From NCBI RefSeq assembly GCF_001854885.1, contig NZ_MDDV01000059.1, positions 62,001 through 126,000 on the forward strand: a DNA stretch of 64,000 nucleotides, given 5' to 3'. A model generated the notes under the pieces. That model did no database searches and was not told the DNA's origin. It saw nothing but the letters and a program-made list of their open reading frames with translations. The DNA comes from Ensifer sp. LCM 4579 (GTDB lineage: Bacteria; Pseudomonadota; Alphaproteobacteria; Rhizobiales; Rhizobiaceae). How positions within the stretch are numbered: position 1 is the first letter of the stretch; each line of letters begins with the position of its first letter. Both the position numbers and the translations under genes were made by a program. Below, in pieces: positions 45,814 to 54,647 of this stretch.

Positions 45814-45986
45814 GACAAATTACCGGGCTTGGAGGAGAGGCAATGCCGAAAGGCTGGTCGCAGCGCATCATGCGCCCGTCGGGATAACCCCGCCGGGGCA
45901 GTTATACCCGGGCCTGTTACAGTTTAATGAAGGCGGTGCACGATTGTATCTTTTGTCGTGGCGGTGGACGCCGACGCCGATACCGT

Positions 45987-47219
45987 TCAATTGCCTGAGG
46001 ACTTGAGCGAGTCGAGATATGCAGTGGCGAAGTCGATATCCAGTTCGACGAACAGCGGCAGATGATCGCTGATCTGGTAGGTGCGCCAGTCTTTGAGGTA
46101 GTAGTCCCTGCGCGCAACCGCGTCGGTGCGGATCATCGCCAGCTCTTCTATCGCAGCCTCGGCCGCGGCAGCGTCCTTCTCCGCCCTTTCCTTCGATCTT
46201 TCGTCGATGTCCGGCCTCTGAAGTCTCTCGCGGGCTTTCGCCAATCTCTCCTTCGCGTCATCCGTTCTCTGCCCGATGGTATCGAGCACTGCGTCATCGT
46301 AGAGCGGGAAATCCTCCTCGCGGAAAACCGACTCGAAGATGCTGACGACGCCGTGAGCCGTGCCGCTCTCGGGATTGGCGAGCGTCACGCGGCCGACTTC
46401 CGGCATGAAGGAAATCTGGTCGTAGAACTTGGTCTGCGTCGCATTGCTGCCTTGCCGGTTCTTGAATACCTCGAAGCCGTGCTTCGCCAATGCATCGAAG
46501 GTCGGCCCCTCCAGTTCTTCGATATTGAAGTCGCCCACCAGAATATGGGCGTTCTCACGATCGCTTTCGGCGCGCCTGGCGACGAACTTCGCCACCGCGT
46601 CGATTTCTGCGACGCGGCGGGCGAATTGCGGCGTGTTCCTGCCCTCCTTGCCGTAATAGATATGTACCGTCGAGAAATTGAACTTGAACCAGGCCGACTG
46701 AAAGGTGCAGGAAAACGGCGTTCGGGCGAACTGTCGCTTGTTGGTGACGTCCGATATCTGCTGGTCGAAGGGCAGCACGAGCTCGCCGGCGATCCCGGTG
46801 AAACTGACTTTGTTCCGGTTGTAGATGAAGCCCAGCCTTTCGCTGTTGCCGCTTTCGCCCAGCGTCACGTCCGTCATGATGTAGTCGTGCTCCGGTCCGA
46901 GCGTATCCACCAGCCGTCGGAAGGGCGTGAGGTCCTGGCAGATTTCCTGGACCGCCAGGATGTCGAAGGCGGAGATCACCTCCGCCAGATAGAAGAAGGC
47001 CTCGTCCAGCCGCGGGCCGTGGCGGAAGCGATTGTCGTCGAAGTTGCGGATGTTCCAGGTGCCGAGCAACAAGGTCCGTCCGGCCGTGCGGATCGGCATG
47101 GTCGAGGCGATCTGGCTGCGGATGCGCTTCAGCCCGTCGATCGTACGGTTTTTCAAGGCCTCCTGTCCTTCCGGTGCGTGTCGGCGGAAAGCATGTTTCA
47201 GTTTCCAGTAGGCAACCAT
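45987..47219 (-). CDS. Endonuclease/exonuclease/phosphatase family protein
   Basis: 410 residues. Metal-nuclease motifs occur in order: LGTWNIRNFDD (Asn), VQEICQD (Glu), VGDFNIEEL (Asp/Asn) and SDHLPLFVE (Asp-His). The family covers DNase I, exonuclease III and sphingomyelinase-like phosphodiesterases; the substrate cannot be told. An insertion between the last two motifs contains a charged coiled segment (RTDDAKERLAKARERLQRPD). No signal peptide. The ATG at 47219 has GAGGGG six bases upstream; a GTG at 47252 and ATG at 47225 are alternatives. Confidence 0.85.
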   Translation of the reverse strand: MVAYWKLKHAFRRHAPEGQEALKNRTIDGLKRIRSQIASTMPIRTAGRTLLLGTWNIRNFDDNRFRHGPRLDEAFFYLAEVISAFDILAVQEICQDLTPFRRLVDTLGPEHDYIMTDVTLGESGNSERLGFIYNRNKVSFTGIAGELVLPFDQQISDVTNKRQFARTPFSCTFQSAWFKFNFSTVHIYYGKEGRNTPQFARRVAEIDAVAKFVARRAESDRENAHILVGDFNIEELEGPTFDALAKHGFEVFKNRQGSNATQTKFYDQISFMPEVGRVTLANPESGTAHGVVSIFESVFREEDFPLYDDAVLDTIGQRTDDAKERLAKARERLQRPDIDERSKERAEKDAAAAEAAIEELAMIRTDAVARRDYYLKDWRTYQISDHLPLFVELDIDFATAYLDSLKSSGN

Positions 47220-47546
47220 GTCCATCCCCTCGTTCGTTGCGGCGGGCTTCACTCGTTTAAGTTTGGACGAAACTCATCCGGTTGAATGTGAATTCTGCGT
47301 CATGATCATGAAGGGTGTTGCGGCTTTGTGCTGCGCAATTGCTCGAATACGGCCGTGACGCTGCATGCAGTTCATCATGCAGTCACAGAATTGGCCCAGT
47401 AGGGACGACCGATACAGTGCAGGACACGCATGATGAATAAACCTTGTCGCAACAGTTGCATCCCTCGCCTCTCGGCAAGAGCGTGGGTCCGGCTGCATCC
47501 TTCCTGGCGTTCCTCGACCCGGTCATGCATGGGGCGGTGAGAGATC
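47220..47546. other. 327-bp divergent intergenic region
   Basis: It lies between the EEP nuclease and the ProQ-like gene. It is more AT-rich than its surroundings and should hold both promoters, but no -35/-10 pair or strong palindrome was picked out. The open frame 47444-47635 on the plus strand overlaps the ProQ start in another frame and has no ribosome site. GGTGAGAG precedes the ProQ ATG. Confidence 0.45.
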
Positions 47547-48008
47547 ATGTCAACTTCACAGCGCAAATCGGTCTCGGCGCTTTTCCGCCACCTGGCTGCC
47601 AATTGGCCTGCCGCGTTCAACCCGGACACACCTAAGCCGCTCAAGGTTGGCATAGACCGTGAAATCCGCGCGTGCGACCACGGATTATCCGAGGCAGAAT
47701 TGAAGAGGGCCCTGCGCGCCTACACGAAAATGGACAAATACCTGGCGTCGATGCGGCCCGGCGCGATTCGAGTCGATCTCGACGGCAACCCCTCCGGCGA
47801 AGTCTCGGAAGCAGATGCAGCCGGCGCGCAGGGCATTCTGCGTAGGCGCAAGACGAGGACAGAGGTGCGTCAAGCGCCAGACGTGGACAACGAGCATGCG
47901 CGGGCTGCTGGACGAAAGCCGGAGCGGAAACTCACAACCAGCGCCGGAAATCCGCAGGTCGTCGTCGAGATAAAACGCCGACGGCTGCTGCGGAAACAAG
48001 GGCCTTGA
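47547..48008 (+). CDS. ProQ/FinO-domain RNA-binding protein (small)
   Basis: 153 residues. Residues about 10-85 fit the FinO/ProQ domain: LFRHLAANWPAAFNPDTPKP, then LKVGIDREIRA, LSEAELKRALRAYTKMDKYL and RVDLDGNPSGEVSEADAAGA. The remainder is a basic, disordered tail ending EIKRRRLLRKQGP. Such proteins act as RNA chaperones or small-RNA partners in the cytoplasm. It is about the size of minimal single-domain members and lacks the long linker and Tudor-like C-terminus of E. coli ProQ. It stands alone, followed by a RIME-like element. Confidence 0.8.
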   Translation: MSTSQRKSVSALFRHLAANWPAAFNPDTPKPLKVGIDREIRACDHGLSEAELKRALRAYTKMDKYLASMRPGAIRVDLDGNPSGEVSEADAAGAQGILRRRKTRTEVRQAPDVDNEHARAAGRKPERKLTTSAGNPQVVVEIKRRRLLRKQGP

Positions 48009-48042
48009 TTTCACGAGACGGGTGTCCGTAATCGACGACTCT

Positions 48043-48144
48043 AGCGCATCGGCCCGAAAATCGTACCCGATTTTCGGAAAGCTCGATGCGCAGTCCAAGA
48101 GTTACAGCGATCTAGCGCGTCTGGAAAGACGCGCGGCGCTGTAG
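48043..48144. repeat. RIME-like intergenic palindromic element (full copy)
   Basis: 102 bp, closely matching 1556-1660 through AGCGCATCGGCCC, GATTTTCGG, AAGCTCGATGCGCAG, AGAGTTACAGCGA and GGCGCTGTAG. Inner arms GCGCGTCT and AGACGCGC give a strong second stem (48115-48134). It starts 35 bp after the ProQ-like stop codon. Confidence 0.75.
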
Positions 48145-48241
48145 TGCTTACCAGGCATAGAGGCGTCACCGACCCATGAGACAATGAGTTTCATGTCCCT
48201 GGCGACTGGCTCATGGGACGATCTCTACAAGGAAATGCGCC

Positions 48242-48442
48242 ATGTATCTCGATCGCGGGACGCTTGCCCTCCATCCTCAGGAAGCATTCATGCCGCGCGC
48301 GATCTTCGACACGGTATTGATCGAACGCCAGTGGTGCCGCGATTGCGAGGCGGCCCGAGCGCTGGCAACTCGGATTGCCGACCTTCACCGAAGGGGCGTA
48401 GAGGACACCGATGATCTTCTGACCGTCATCCGCAAGTTCTGA
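48242..48442 (+). CDS. Small hypothetical protein, 66 residues
   Basis: The ATG at 48242 has AAGGAAA nine bases upstream. The product is a soluble, mildly charged peptide with one Cys-x-x-Cys (QWCRDCEAAR) and a helical C-terminal half (RIADLHRRGVEDTDDLLTVI). It is not recognised. Codon choice (third-position G/C) looks coding, but the frame is short and overlaps another open frame at 48184-48414. A real small gene is somewhat more likely than not. Confidence 0.45.
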   Translation: MYLDRGTLALHPQEAFMPRAIFDTVLIERQWCRDCEAARALATRIADLHRRGVEDTDDLLTVIRKF

Positions 48443-48603
48443 AATATCAACGTTGATCCGCCGCCGCGCGCCATGATTGATGTGCTCGAAGGTCGAGAAG
48501 GCGGGCTCTTCGGGAGCGCCGACGCCGGAGCGGCCCGCGCTTCCCCGGATCGACGACAGCCATTTGGCGCCGTTTCAACGGTCAACTCGTAGCGGGCGAA
48601 GCC

Positions 48604-50148
48604 TCACGCCCGCGCTTGCACGCTCGTCTCGTTTCCTGTGTGGCCATAAAGATCGGCATACCTGTCGCGGAGCACGTTCTTCTGGACCTTGCCCATCGTA
48701 TTGCGTGGCAGGTCGTCCACGAAGATCACCCGCTTCGGCTGCTTGTAGCGTGCCAGGCGGTCCTTCAGCCCGTCGAGAACGGTGCGCTCGTCGATCGCCG
48801 CATCCCGCTTCCTGACGACGACGGCCGTGAGGCCTTCGCCGAAATCCGGATGCGGCACGCCGATGACGGCGCTTTCGACCACACCCGGCATCCGGTCGAT
48901 CTCCGTTTCGACCTCTTTGGGGTAGATATTATAGCCGCCGGAAATCACGAGATCCTTGCCGCGGCCGACGATGTGGACGTAGCCCCGCTCGTCGACCGTG
49001 CCGAGATCGCCCGTGATGAAGAAACCGTCGGCACGGAACTCGGCCTGCGTTTTCTCGGGCATGCGCCAATACCCCTTGAAAACATTCGGGCCCTTCACCT
49101 CGATCATGCCGGTCTCGCCTTCTGGAAGCGGCTTGCCGCTCTCCGGATCGGTCACACGAAGCGAGATGCCGGGCAACGGAAAGCCGACCGTTCCGGCGAT
49201 GCGATCCCCATCATAGGGGTTCGACGTATTCATGTTGGTTTCCGTCATCCCGTAACGTTCGAGAATGGCGTGCCCGGTCATTTCTTCAAACGTCCTGTGG
49301 GTCTCGGCGAGCAGCGGAGCCGAGCCCGAAACGAACAGCCGCATGCGGGCGGTCACCTCGCGCGTCAGCCCGCGGTGCTGGACGAGACGGACGTAGAAGG
49401 TTGGAACACCCATCATCGCCGTTGCCTGCGGCATCAGCCGCAGAACCTCGTCCGCGTCGAACTTCGGCAGGAAATACATCGATGCACCGGCAAGAAGGAT
49501 CACGTTCGACGCGACGAAGAGGCCGTGCGTGTGAAAAATCGGCAAGGCGTGTATCAGCCTGTCATCGGCGGTAAAGCGCCAGTAGTCGCGCAGCGTGGAG
49601 GCGTTTGACAGGAGATTGTCATGGGTCAGCATGGCGCCTTTGGAGCGTCCGGTCGTTCCCGACGTATAGAGGATCGCGGCCAGGTCGTCGGGCCCGCGAT
49701 GTGCATCCGCGAAATCTGGCGCCTCGCCGCTCGCAAGGTCGATCAGCGAGCCGCCGCCCCTCTCATCCAGCGTTTCGACATGGGCCCCGTGGCTTGCTGC
49801 GAGCTCGGCGATCCCCTCCTTGGCCGCCGGGGCACAGACGACGACCCGTGGTTCGGCATCGCCGATGAAATAGTCGAGCTCGGCAAGCGTATAGGCCGTA
49901 TTGAGCGGAAGATACACGGCTCCCACGCGCAGACAGGCGAGATAGAGCATCAGCGCCTCCGGGCTCTTCTCCACCTGCACCGCCACCCGGTCCCCCGGCC
50001 GCACGCCGAGGGCGTCGAGCGCCGATGCGATGCGGCCCGACTGGTCCAGCATGTCTCCGTAAGTCCAGGAGCGGCCATCGGCTGCCAGGAGGAAGCTGGC
50101 TCCGGGGCGCGCCGCCCGGCGGATGGCGTCGAAGAGATGATTACTCAT
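48604..50148 (-). CDS. matB: Malonyl-CoA synthetase
   Basis: 514 residues, acyl-CoA synthetase (AMP-forming) family. Motifs: ATP loop LYTSGTTGRSKGAM, ERYGMTETNMNTSNPYDG (malonate-specific region, with RYGMTE), FFITGDLG, and the adenylation lysine in PRNTMGKVQKN. It activates malonate with CoA and ATP. The ATG at 50148 overlaps the matA stop as ATGA and follows GGAG; the longer upstream frame overlaps matA and is not coding. Last gene of the matPQMAB operon. Confidence 0.93.
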   Translation of the reverse strand: MSNHLFDAIRRAARPGASFLLAADGRSWTYGDMLDQSGRIASALDALGVRPGDRVAVQVEKSPEALMLYLACLRVGAVYLPLNTAYTLAELDYFIGDAEPRVVVCAPAAKEGIAELAASHGAHVETLDERGGGSLIDLASGEAPDFADAHRGPDDLAAILYTSGTTGRSKGAMLTHDNLLSNASTLRDYWRFTADDRLIHALPIFHTHGLFVASNVILLAGASMYFLPKFDADEVLRLMPQATAMMGVPTFYVRLVQHRGLTREVTARMRLFVSGSAPLLAETHRTFEEMTGHAILERYGMTETNMNTSNPYDGDRIAGTVGFPLPGISLRVTDPESGKPLPEGETGMIEVKGPNVFKGYWRMPEKTQAEFRADGFFITGDLGTVDERGYVHIVGRGKDLVISGGYNIYPKEVETEIDRMPGVVESAVIGVPHPDFGEGLTAVVVRKRDAAIDERTVLDGLKDRLARYKQPKRVIFVDDLPRNTMGKVQKNVLRDRYADLYGHTGNETSVQARA

Positions 50149-51584
50149 GAGGTGAACTCCTTGCTGCCTTTCTTGCCTGCGGCATCGCTTGACTGGACGG
50201 CCGGAGGAAGGACGCCCGGGACGGGAACCAGACTGCGGGGGCCCTTGTCGGCGGGAACCAGCCGCCGGATGGCCGGCGCGGCGACGACCTGGCCGCGGCT
50301 CGCAAATGTCTCGTGGTTCGTCTCTATGTCGTCGAGCTTGTAGAGATAGTTGACCATCAGCCCGTGCGCCTGGCGCATGGCACGACCGGAGCGGTCTGCG
50401 AGGAAATTGATGCGCTCGAGCCGCGCGCCATTGCCGAGATGGAAGCGCGCGACCGGGTCCACGACCTTGCCGTTGCGGTCGCGGGCCCTCAGGAAATACC
50501 AGGCGGCAGCGGCGGTAATAGCCGGCTGGAGGCCTGCCGGCAACTCCGGCTGTTCGGCCCAACCGGGATCATCGAGCGCCGCAAGCCTGCTGCGGTCGGC
50601 GTCGGACAGGGCATCGGAGACCTCGGCACGCCGTTCGCGCGACAGCCATTCGGCAAAGCCCGGCACCGGCGACAAGGTCACGAAGATATCGAGGCGAGGA
50701 AACTCGCGGCGCAGATCCTCCACCACCTGTTTGATCAGGAAGTTGCCGAAGGAAATGCCCCTCAGGCCCTCCTGGCAGTTCGAGATCGAATAGAAGACCG
50801 CCGTCGTCGCGTCGGTGGCGCGGATCGGCGCGCGGTCTTCCGTCAACAGGTCCGCAATGTTCGACGGTATCTCCCGCGTCAGCGCCACTTCCACGAAAAT
50901 CAACGGGTCGTCGACGAGCTGCGGATGGAAAAACGCGAAGCAGCGCCGGTCTTCCGGCGCCAGGCGCAGGCGCAACTCGTCCCAGCCGCCGATATCGTGG
51001 ACGGCCTCGTAGCGAATGATCTTTTCCAGAATATTGGCCGGCGTCGACCAGGTGATCGGCCGCAATACGAGAAATCCGCGATTGAACCACGATCCAAACA
51101 GATGGGCGAAGTCCGCGTCGACGGCCGCAAGGTCGGGGTTCTCGGCCTTGAGCTTGAGTAGATCTTCCCGCATCCGCACGAGCGTGGCGATGCCGTTCGG
51201 CGCCAGATTGAGCCTGCGGATCAGTTCCTGCCGGCGAGGCTCGGCCGCCACGCTCAGTTCCAGCAAGGCCCTTGGATTGGGTTCGGCGCGGTAGGCGTCG
51301 ATCGCGCGCTCCAGCCGCTCGCCATCGGGCCCGAAGCGCGAGAGCAGCACGTTCATGAAGTCGCACCGCTGCTGCGGATCGAAGCCTTGCCAGCGGTCCA
51401 GAATGTTCTTCGCAAGCGCCATGCCCGACGCTTCGCCTCGGCTCGACAACAGCGTTTCGCAGAGGGCTTCCATGGAGTCGACCGCGTCGGCTTCGCCTTC
51501 GCGTGCGGGCCCCAATGACAGGAATCGGCGGCCGCGATCGGTGATCGTCTGCAACATGTCGCTGAAGAAAGACGTCCTGCTCAT
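50145..51584 (-). CDS. matA: Malonyl-CoA decarboxylase
   Basis: 479 residues. An N-terminal helical domain (about 1-160) is followed by the GNAT-like catalytic domain, with WSTPANILEKIIRYEAVHDI, TTAVFYSISNCQEGLRGISF and the catalytic histidine in VARFHLGNGARLERINFL. It converts malonyl-CoA to acetyl-CoA and CO2, so with MatB external malonate becomes acetyl-CoA. The ATG at 51584 overlaps the permease stop (ATGA). Cytosolic; the C-terminal about 30 residues are a proline-rich tail. Confidence 0.94.
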   Translation of the reverse strand: MSRTSFFSDMLQTITDRGRRFLSLGPAREGEADAVDSMEALCETLLSSRGEASGMALAKNILDRWQGFDPQQRCDFMNVLLSRFGPDGERLERAIDAYRAEPNPRALLELSVAAEPRRQELIRRLNLAPNGIATLVRMREDLLKLKAENPDLAAVDADFAHLFGSWFNRGFLVLRPITWSTPANILEKIIRYEAVHDIGGWDELRLRLAPEDRRCFAFFHPQLVDDPLIFVEVALTREIPSNIADLLTEDRAPIRATDATTAVFYSISNCQEGLRGISFGNFLIKQVVEDLRREFPRLDIFVTLSPVPGFAEWLSRERRAEVSDALSDADRSRLAALDDPGWAEQPELPAGLQPAITAAAAWYFLRARDRNGKVVDPVARFHLGNGARLERINFLADRSGRAMRQAHGLMVNYLYKLDDIETNHETFASRGQVVAAPAIRRLVPADKGPRSLVPVPGVLPPAVQSSDAAGKKGSKEFTS

Positions 51585-52897
51585 TGGATTGCCCCCAGCA
51601 TATGGTTCGGCAGCCACGTCGCAATTCCCGGAAAGAGGCAGAGGATGATGATCGCCAGGAACATCACCAGCACATAGGGCAGGGAACCCCAGAGAATGTC
51701 CTTCGTCGGAATTTGCGGCGCGATGGCGTTGATGACGAAAAGGTTCAGTCCGATCGGCGGCGTGATCAAGCCGACTTCCATGTTGATCGTCAGCACGATC
51801 GCGAACCAGTAGGGGTCGAATCCCGCCTGGGTGACGATCGGGAAGAGCATCGGCGCGGTCATCACAATGACGGCGACGGGCGGCAGGAACATGCCGCAGA
51901 TCAGGAGAAAGACGTTGATGATCAACATCAACAGCCACCGGTTGACTTCCATGTCAGCGATCGCCGTTGCAACGGTCTGGGTGATGAACAGCGATGACAG
52001 CGCGAAGGCGAAGAGCTCGGCCGCCGCCATGATCATCATGATCATGACGCTTTCCTTCATCGCCGATCCAAAAATGCCGGCGATGGGCCGAAAGCGGAAC
52101 AGGCGGTAGGCGATGATTACCACGAGCAGCGTGAGGAAGGCACCGGCGCCGGCCGCCTCGGACGGCGTGGCGATCCCGCCGTAAAGCACGTACAGCGTTC
52201 CGGCGATGATCAGCAGGAAGGGCAGGATGCGCGGAAGGCCCGCCAGCCGGTCCCTGATCGAGTAGCGGATGAAACGGGCATCGAATTCATAGCCCTTGCG
52301 TTTGCAATCGATGATCGCCCAGGTCATGAACAGGGACGTCAGCAGGATGCCGGGAAGGACGCCGGCCATGAACAGCCGCCCGATGGAGGTCTCTGTCGCA
52401 ATGCCGTAGACGATCAGCGTCACGGACGGGGGAATGAGAATTCCGAGTGTCCCGCCGGCCGCGATCGAGCCGCTTGCGACCGAGGTCGGATAGCCGCGTC
52501 GCAGCATCTCCGGAATGCCCATCTTGCCGATCGCCGCGCAGGTCGCCGGCGAAGAGCCGGTCATGCCCGAGAAGATGGCACAGGCGCCGATGTTGGAGAG
52601 GATGAGGCCACCCGGGATGCGGTTCAGCCACCGGTCCAGCGAGGTGTAGAGGTCCGATCCCGCCGGGGACGAGGCGACCGCCGCGCCCATGAGGACAAAC
52701 ATCGGAATGGACACATAGGCAAGATTGGCGATGCCGGAGAACATCGTATCCCCGAGGACGTAGAAAATGGCAGCACCGCTCTGCATGTAGAGGGCCGCGA
52801 AGGCGGAAAGCCCAAGAGCGAATGCGATGGGCATGCCCGTCGCCAGCAGAACGAAGAGGCAGGCAACGATCATCAGTCCGGAAACGGTCGGGCTCAT
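51581..52897 (-). CDS. matM: Malonate TRAP transporter large permease
   Basis: 438 residues, DctM family, about twelve helices. Segments include IFSGMTGSSPATCAAIGKMG, GILIPPSVTLIVYGIATETS and EVGLITPPIGLNLFVINAIA. The ATG at 52897 overlaps the matQ stop. The coding frame is open far upstream but that part lies over matQ. Being translationally coupled to the malonyl-CoA decarboxylase gene supports malonate as the substrate. Confidence 0.9.
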   Translation of the reverse strand: MSPTVSGLMIVACLFVLLATGMPIAFALGLSAFAALYMQSGAAIFYVLGDTMFSGIANLAYVSIPMFVLMGAAVASSPAGSDLYTSLDRWLNRIPGGLILSNIGACAIFSGMTGSSPATCAAIGKMGIPEMLRRGYPTSVASGSIAAGGTLGILIPPSVTLIVYGIATETSIGRLFMAGVLPGILLTSLFMTWAIIDCKRKGYEFDARFIRYSIRDRLAGLPRILPFLLIIAGTLYVLYGGIATPSEAAGAGAFLTLLVVIIAYRLFRFRPIAGIFGSAMKESVMIMMIMAAAELFAFALSSLFITQTVATAIADMEVNRWLLMLIINVFLLICGMFLPPVAVIVMTAPMLFPIVTQAGFDPYWFAIVLTINMEVGLITPPIGLNLFVINAIAPQIPTKDILWGSLPYVLVMFLAIIILCLFPGIATWLPNHMLGAIQ

Positions 52898-53463
52898 TGG
52901 ACGATCTCCCGGGAATGAGGATTGGCGCTTTGCGTCGAGCCCCGTTCGACGCCGCCATCGCTGATGGTTGCCGGCCCCGCCGCCGCGGTCAGCAGCGTCA
53001 GGACCTGTGCGACATATTGGAGACACAGCATGGCAAAGCTTAAGGGAAGGGCGGCGAGCGGCACCCAAAGCGGCGGCGCCCAGACGCTGGCATGTTTCCA
53101 GTTCCCTGCCCAGGCGTCGTGAAACTGAATCCAGGTCGCGATGAGCATGATGGTGCAGAAGAGGAGACCGAGCAGGCTCGCGACCACGCGTAGAACCGAT
53201 CGCGTGCGGTCGCCGACCATGACTTCGACGACATCCACCCCGACATGGCCGCCCTTGAGCAAAACATAGGGCGCGCCGAGAAACATGGCTGCGGTTGCGG
53301 AAAACACGACGAAGTCCGTTTGCCAGACCGTCGGTTGGCGAAACACATAGCGCATCAGGATCATCTGGCAGACGACGAGCATCGACGCGATGATCAGGGC
53401 CGTCGCAACGATCGCGAGCCCGCGCGAAGCATTGCCGACAGCCTCGATATAGGCCTTGAGCAT
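52894..53463 (-). CDS. matQ: Malonate TRAP transporter small permease
   Basis: 189 residues, DctQ family, four helices. It has MRYVFRQPTVWQTDFVVFSA and GGHVGVDVVEVMVGDRTRS, which are typical. The about 30 C-terminal residues are hydrophilic. It follows matP after a 57-bp gap that contains a perfect hairpin, and overlaps matM by ATGA. Confidence 0.9.
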   Translation of the reverse strand: MLKAYIEAVGNASRGLAIVATALIIASMLVVCQMILMRYVFRQPTVWQTDFVVFSATAAMFLGAPYVLLKGGHVGVDVVEVMVGDRTRSVLRVVASLLGLLFCTIMLIATWIQFHDAWAGNWKHASVWAPPLWVPLAALPLSFAMLCLQYVAQVLTLLTAAAGPATISDGGVERGSTQSANPHSREIVQ

Positions 53464-53493
53464 GCACTTGTCCTCAGGTTATGTGCGAACGCA

Positions 53494-53513
53494 CGGCGCG
53501 CCGAAGCGCGCCG
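53494..53513 (-). promoter_or_regulatory. Intercistronic stem-loop between matP and matQ
   Basis: CGGCGCGC and GCGCGCCG form a perfect 8-bp stem on a four-base loop, seven bases after the matP stop codon. No T-run follows. The position and shape parallel the hairpin after the dctP gene at 22745-22770, fitting differential stability of the binding-protein mRNA. Confidence 0.6.
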
Positions 53514-53520
53514 GTTCGCC

Positions 53521-54525
53521 TCATTCGACGGCCAGCGCCTTTTCGATCAGCTTGTCCCCGCCGGATACGTTGGCGGCAAAGTTCTTGTAGGACGACTCTT
53601 TGGCGACCTCGAGCCAGGCATCGTAGTCCTCCTTCGTCATCTCGACCACTTCCACGCCGGCCTTCTTGTAGGCGTCGACCATGGCCTGGTCGCCCTTGCG
53701 AACCTCCTCGTTGAAATAGGCCTCCGCCTTTTCGCCCGCGGCCAGGATCGCCTTTTGCTGTTCTTCCGTCAGCCCATCGAAGACGCGTTTCGACACCAGT
53801 ACCGGTTCGTACATGAACCAGAGGGCGTTTTCGCCCGGCGCGGTCAGGCATTTGACTTGTTCGAACAGGCGGTAGGAGACGAAGCTCGCCGACGAGGTAT
53901 TGGCAGCGTCGAGCACGCCGGTCTGCATGCCCGTGTAGATTTCCGACGAGGGCATGGACGAAATCGAAGCGCCGGCTTCGACCAGCATCTCCTCGAAGGC
54001 AGGCCCGGCAGCACGGATCACCTGGCCCTTGATCGTCTCGGGCGAGGTGATGCAATTCTTCTTGGAGGCGAAAGCGCCGGACAGCCAGGCATCGGCGATC
54101 ACCATCGCGCCGGCATCCTCGATGATCGTCTTGATCTCCTGCATGAACTCGGAATCATTCAGCCGCATGGCGCGGTCGAAATTCCCGACGAGCCCCGGCA
54201 TCAGTGTCGCGGAAAATTCCGGGTGGCGGCCCGAAGCATAGTCGAGCGGAAACGACGTCATATCCAGCAGTCCCCGGGTGACCGCATTCCATTGGTCGTT
54301 CGGCTTGTAGAGCGAAGCGCCCGGGAAAACCTGGACCTCGAGACCGACATTGGCCGCGCTCACCTCGCGGGCGATCAACTGCACCATCTCGTCGCGAATG
54401 TCGCCCTTGCCACCGGGGAACTGGTGCGAAGCCTTCAGGATCGTCTGGGCGTTTGCCGTCGAGACGATCAAGCTGCCGATGGCCGCGACAGCGCAGGCCC
54501 CGAGCTTCCGTCGAAAACCGTTCAT
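53521..54525 (-). CDS. matP: Malonate TRAP transporter substrate-binding protein
   Basis: 334 residues, DctP family. Signal peptide to about residue 26 (VSTANA). It shows VQVFPGASLYKPNDQWNAV, GQVIRAAGPAFEEMLVEAG (ligand arginine region) and EIYTGMQTGVLDAANTS. Periplasmic receptor delivering malonate to MatQM. It is the first gene of the operon, and a GGGAGGAAAA ribosome site precedes the ATG. Confidence 0.9.
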   Translation of the reverse strand: MNGFRRKLGACAVAAIGSLIVSTANAQTILKASHQFPGGKGDIRDEMVQLIAREVSAANVGLEVQVFPGASLYKPNDQWNAVTRGLLDMTSFPLDYASGRHPEFSATLMPGLVGNFDRAMRLNDSEFMQEIKTIIEDAGAMVIADAWLSGAFASKKNCITSPETIKGQVIRAAGPAFEEMLVEAGASISSMPSSEIYTGMQTGVLDAANTSSASFVSYRLFEQVKCLTAPGENALWFMYEPVLVSKRVFDGLTEEQQKAILAAGEKAEAYFNEEVRKGDQAMVDAYKKAGVEVVEMTKEDYDAWLEVAKESSYKNFAANVSGGDKLIEKALAVE

Positions 54526-54568
54526 TTTTTCCTCCCTGATATTCCGGCCCTCCCGCCGGTCTGGTATA

Positions 54569-54615
54569 ATAATGGCGCCATCTTGCGCACCATGTCAATG
54601 TTTTTGTATACAAGA
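54569..54615 (-). promoter_or_regulatory. matP promoter with MatR-type palindrome
   Basis: On the minus strand TTGACA (54598-54593) and CATTAT (54574-54569) are separated by 18 bp. The palindrome TTGTATACAA (54604-54613, extended to TTTTGTA/TACAAGA) lies just upstream of the -35 box, centred about 46 bp before the expected start, a position typical of activator sites. It resembles the TCTTGTA/TACACGA site that I recall for MatR of Rhizobium leguminosarum. It also lies 40 bp before the matR start codon. Confidence 0.6.
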
Positions 54616-54647
54616 AGCGATGTTTTGCATATCAGGATCGGAAGGCG

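Noticed and set aside
48184-48414. 76-codon open frame overlapping the 66-residue small protein
   Set aside because: No ribosome site and serine/arginine/proline-rich product; the 48242 frame is the better candidate.
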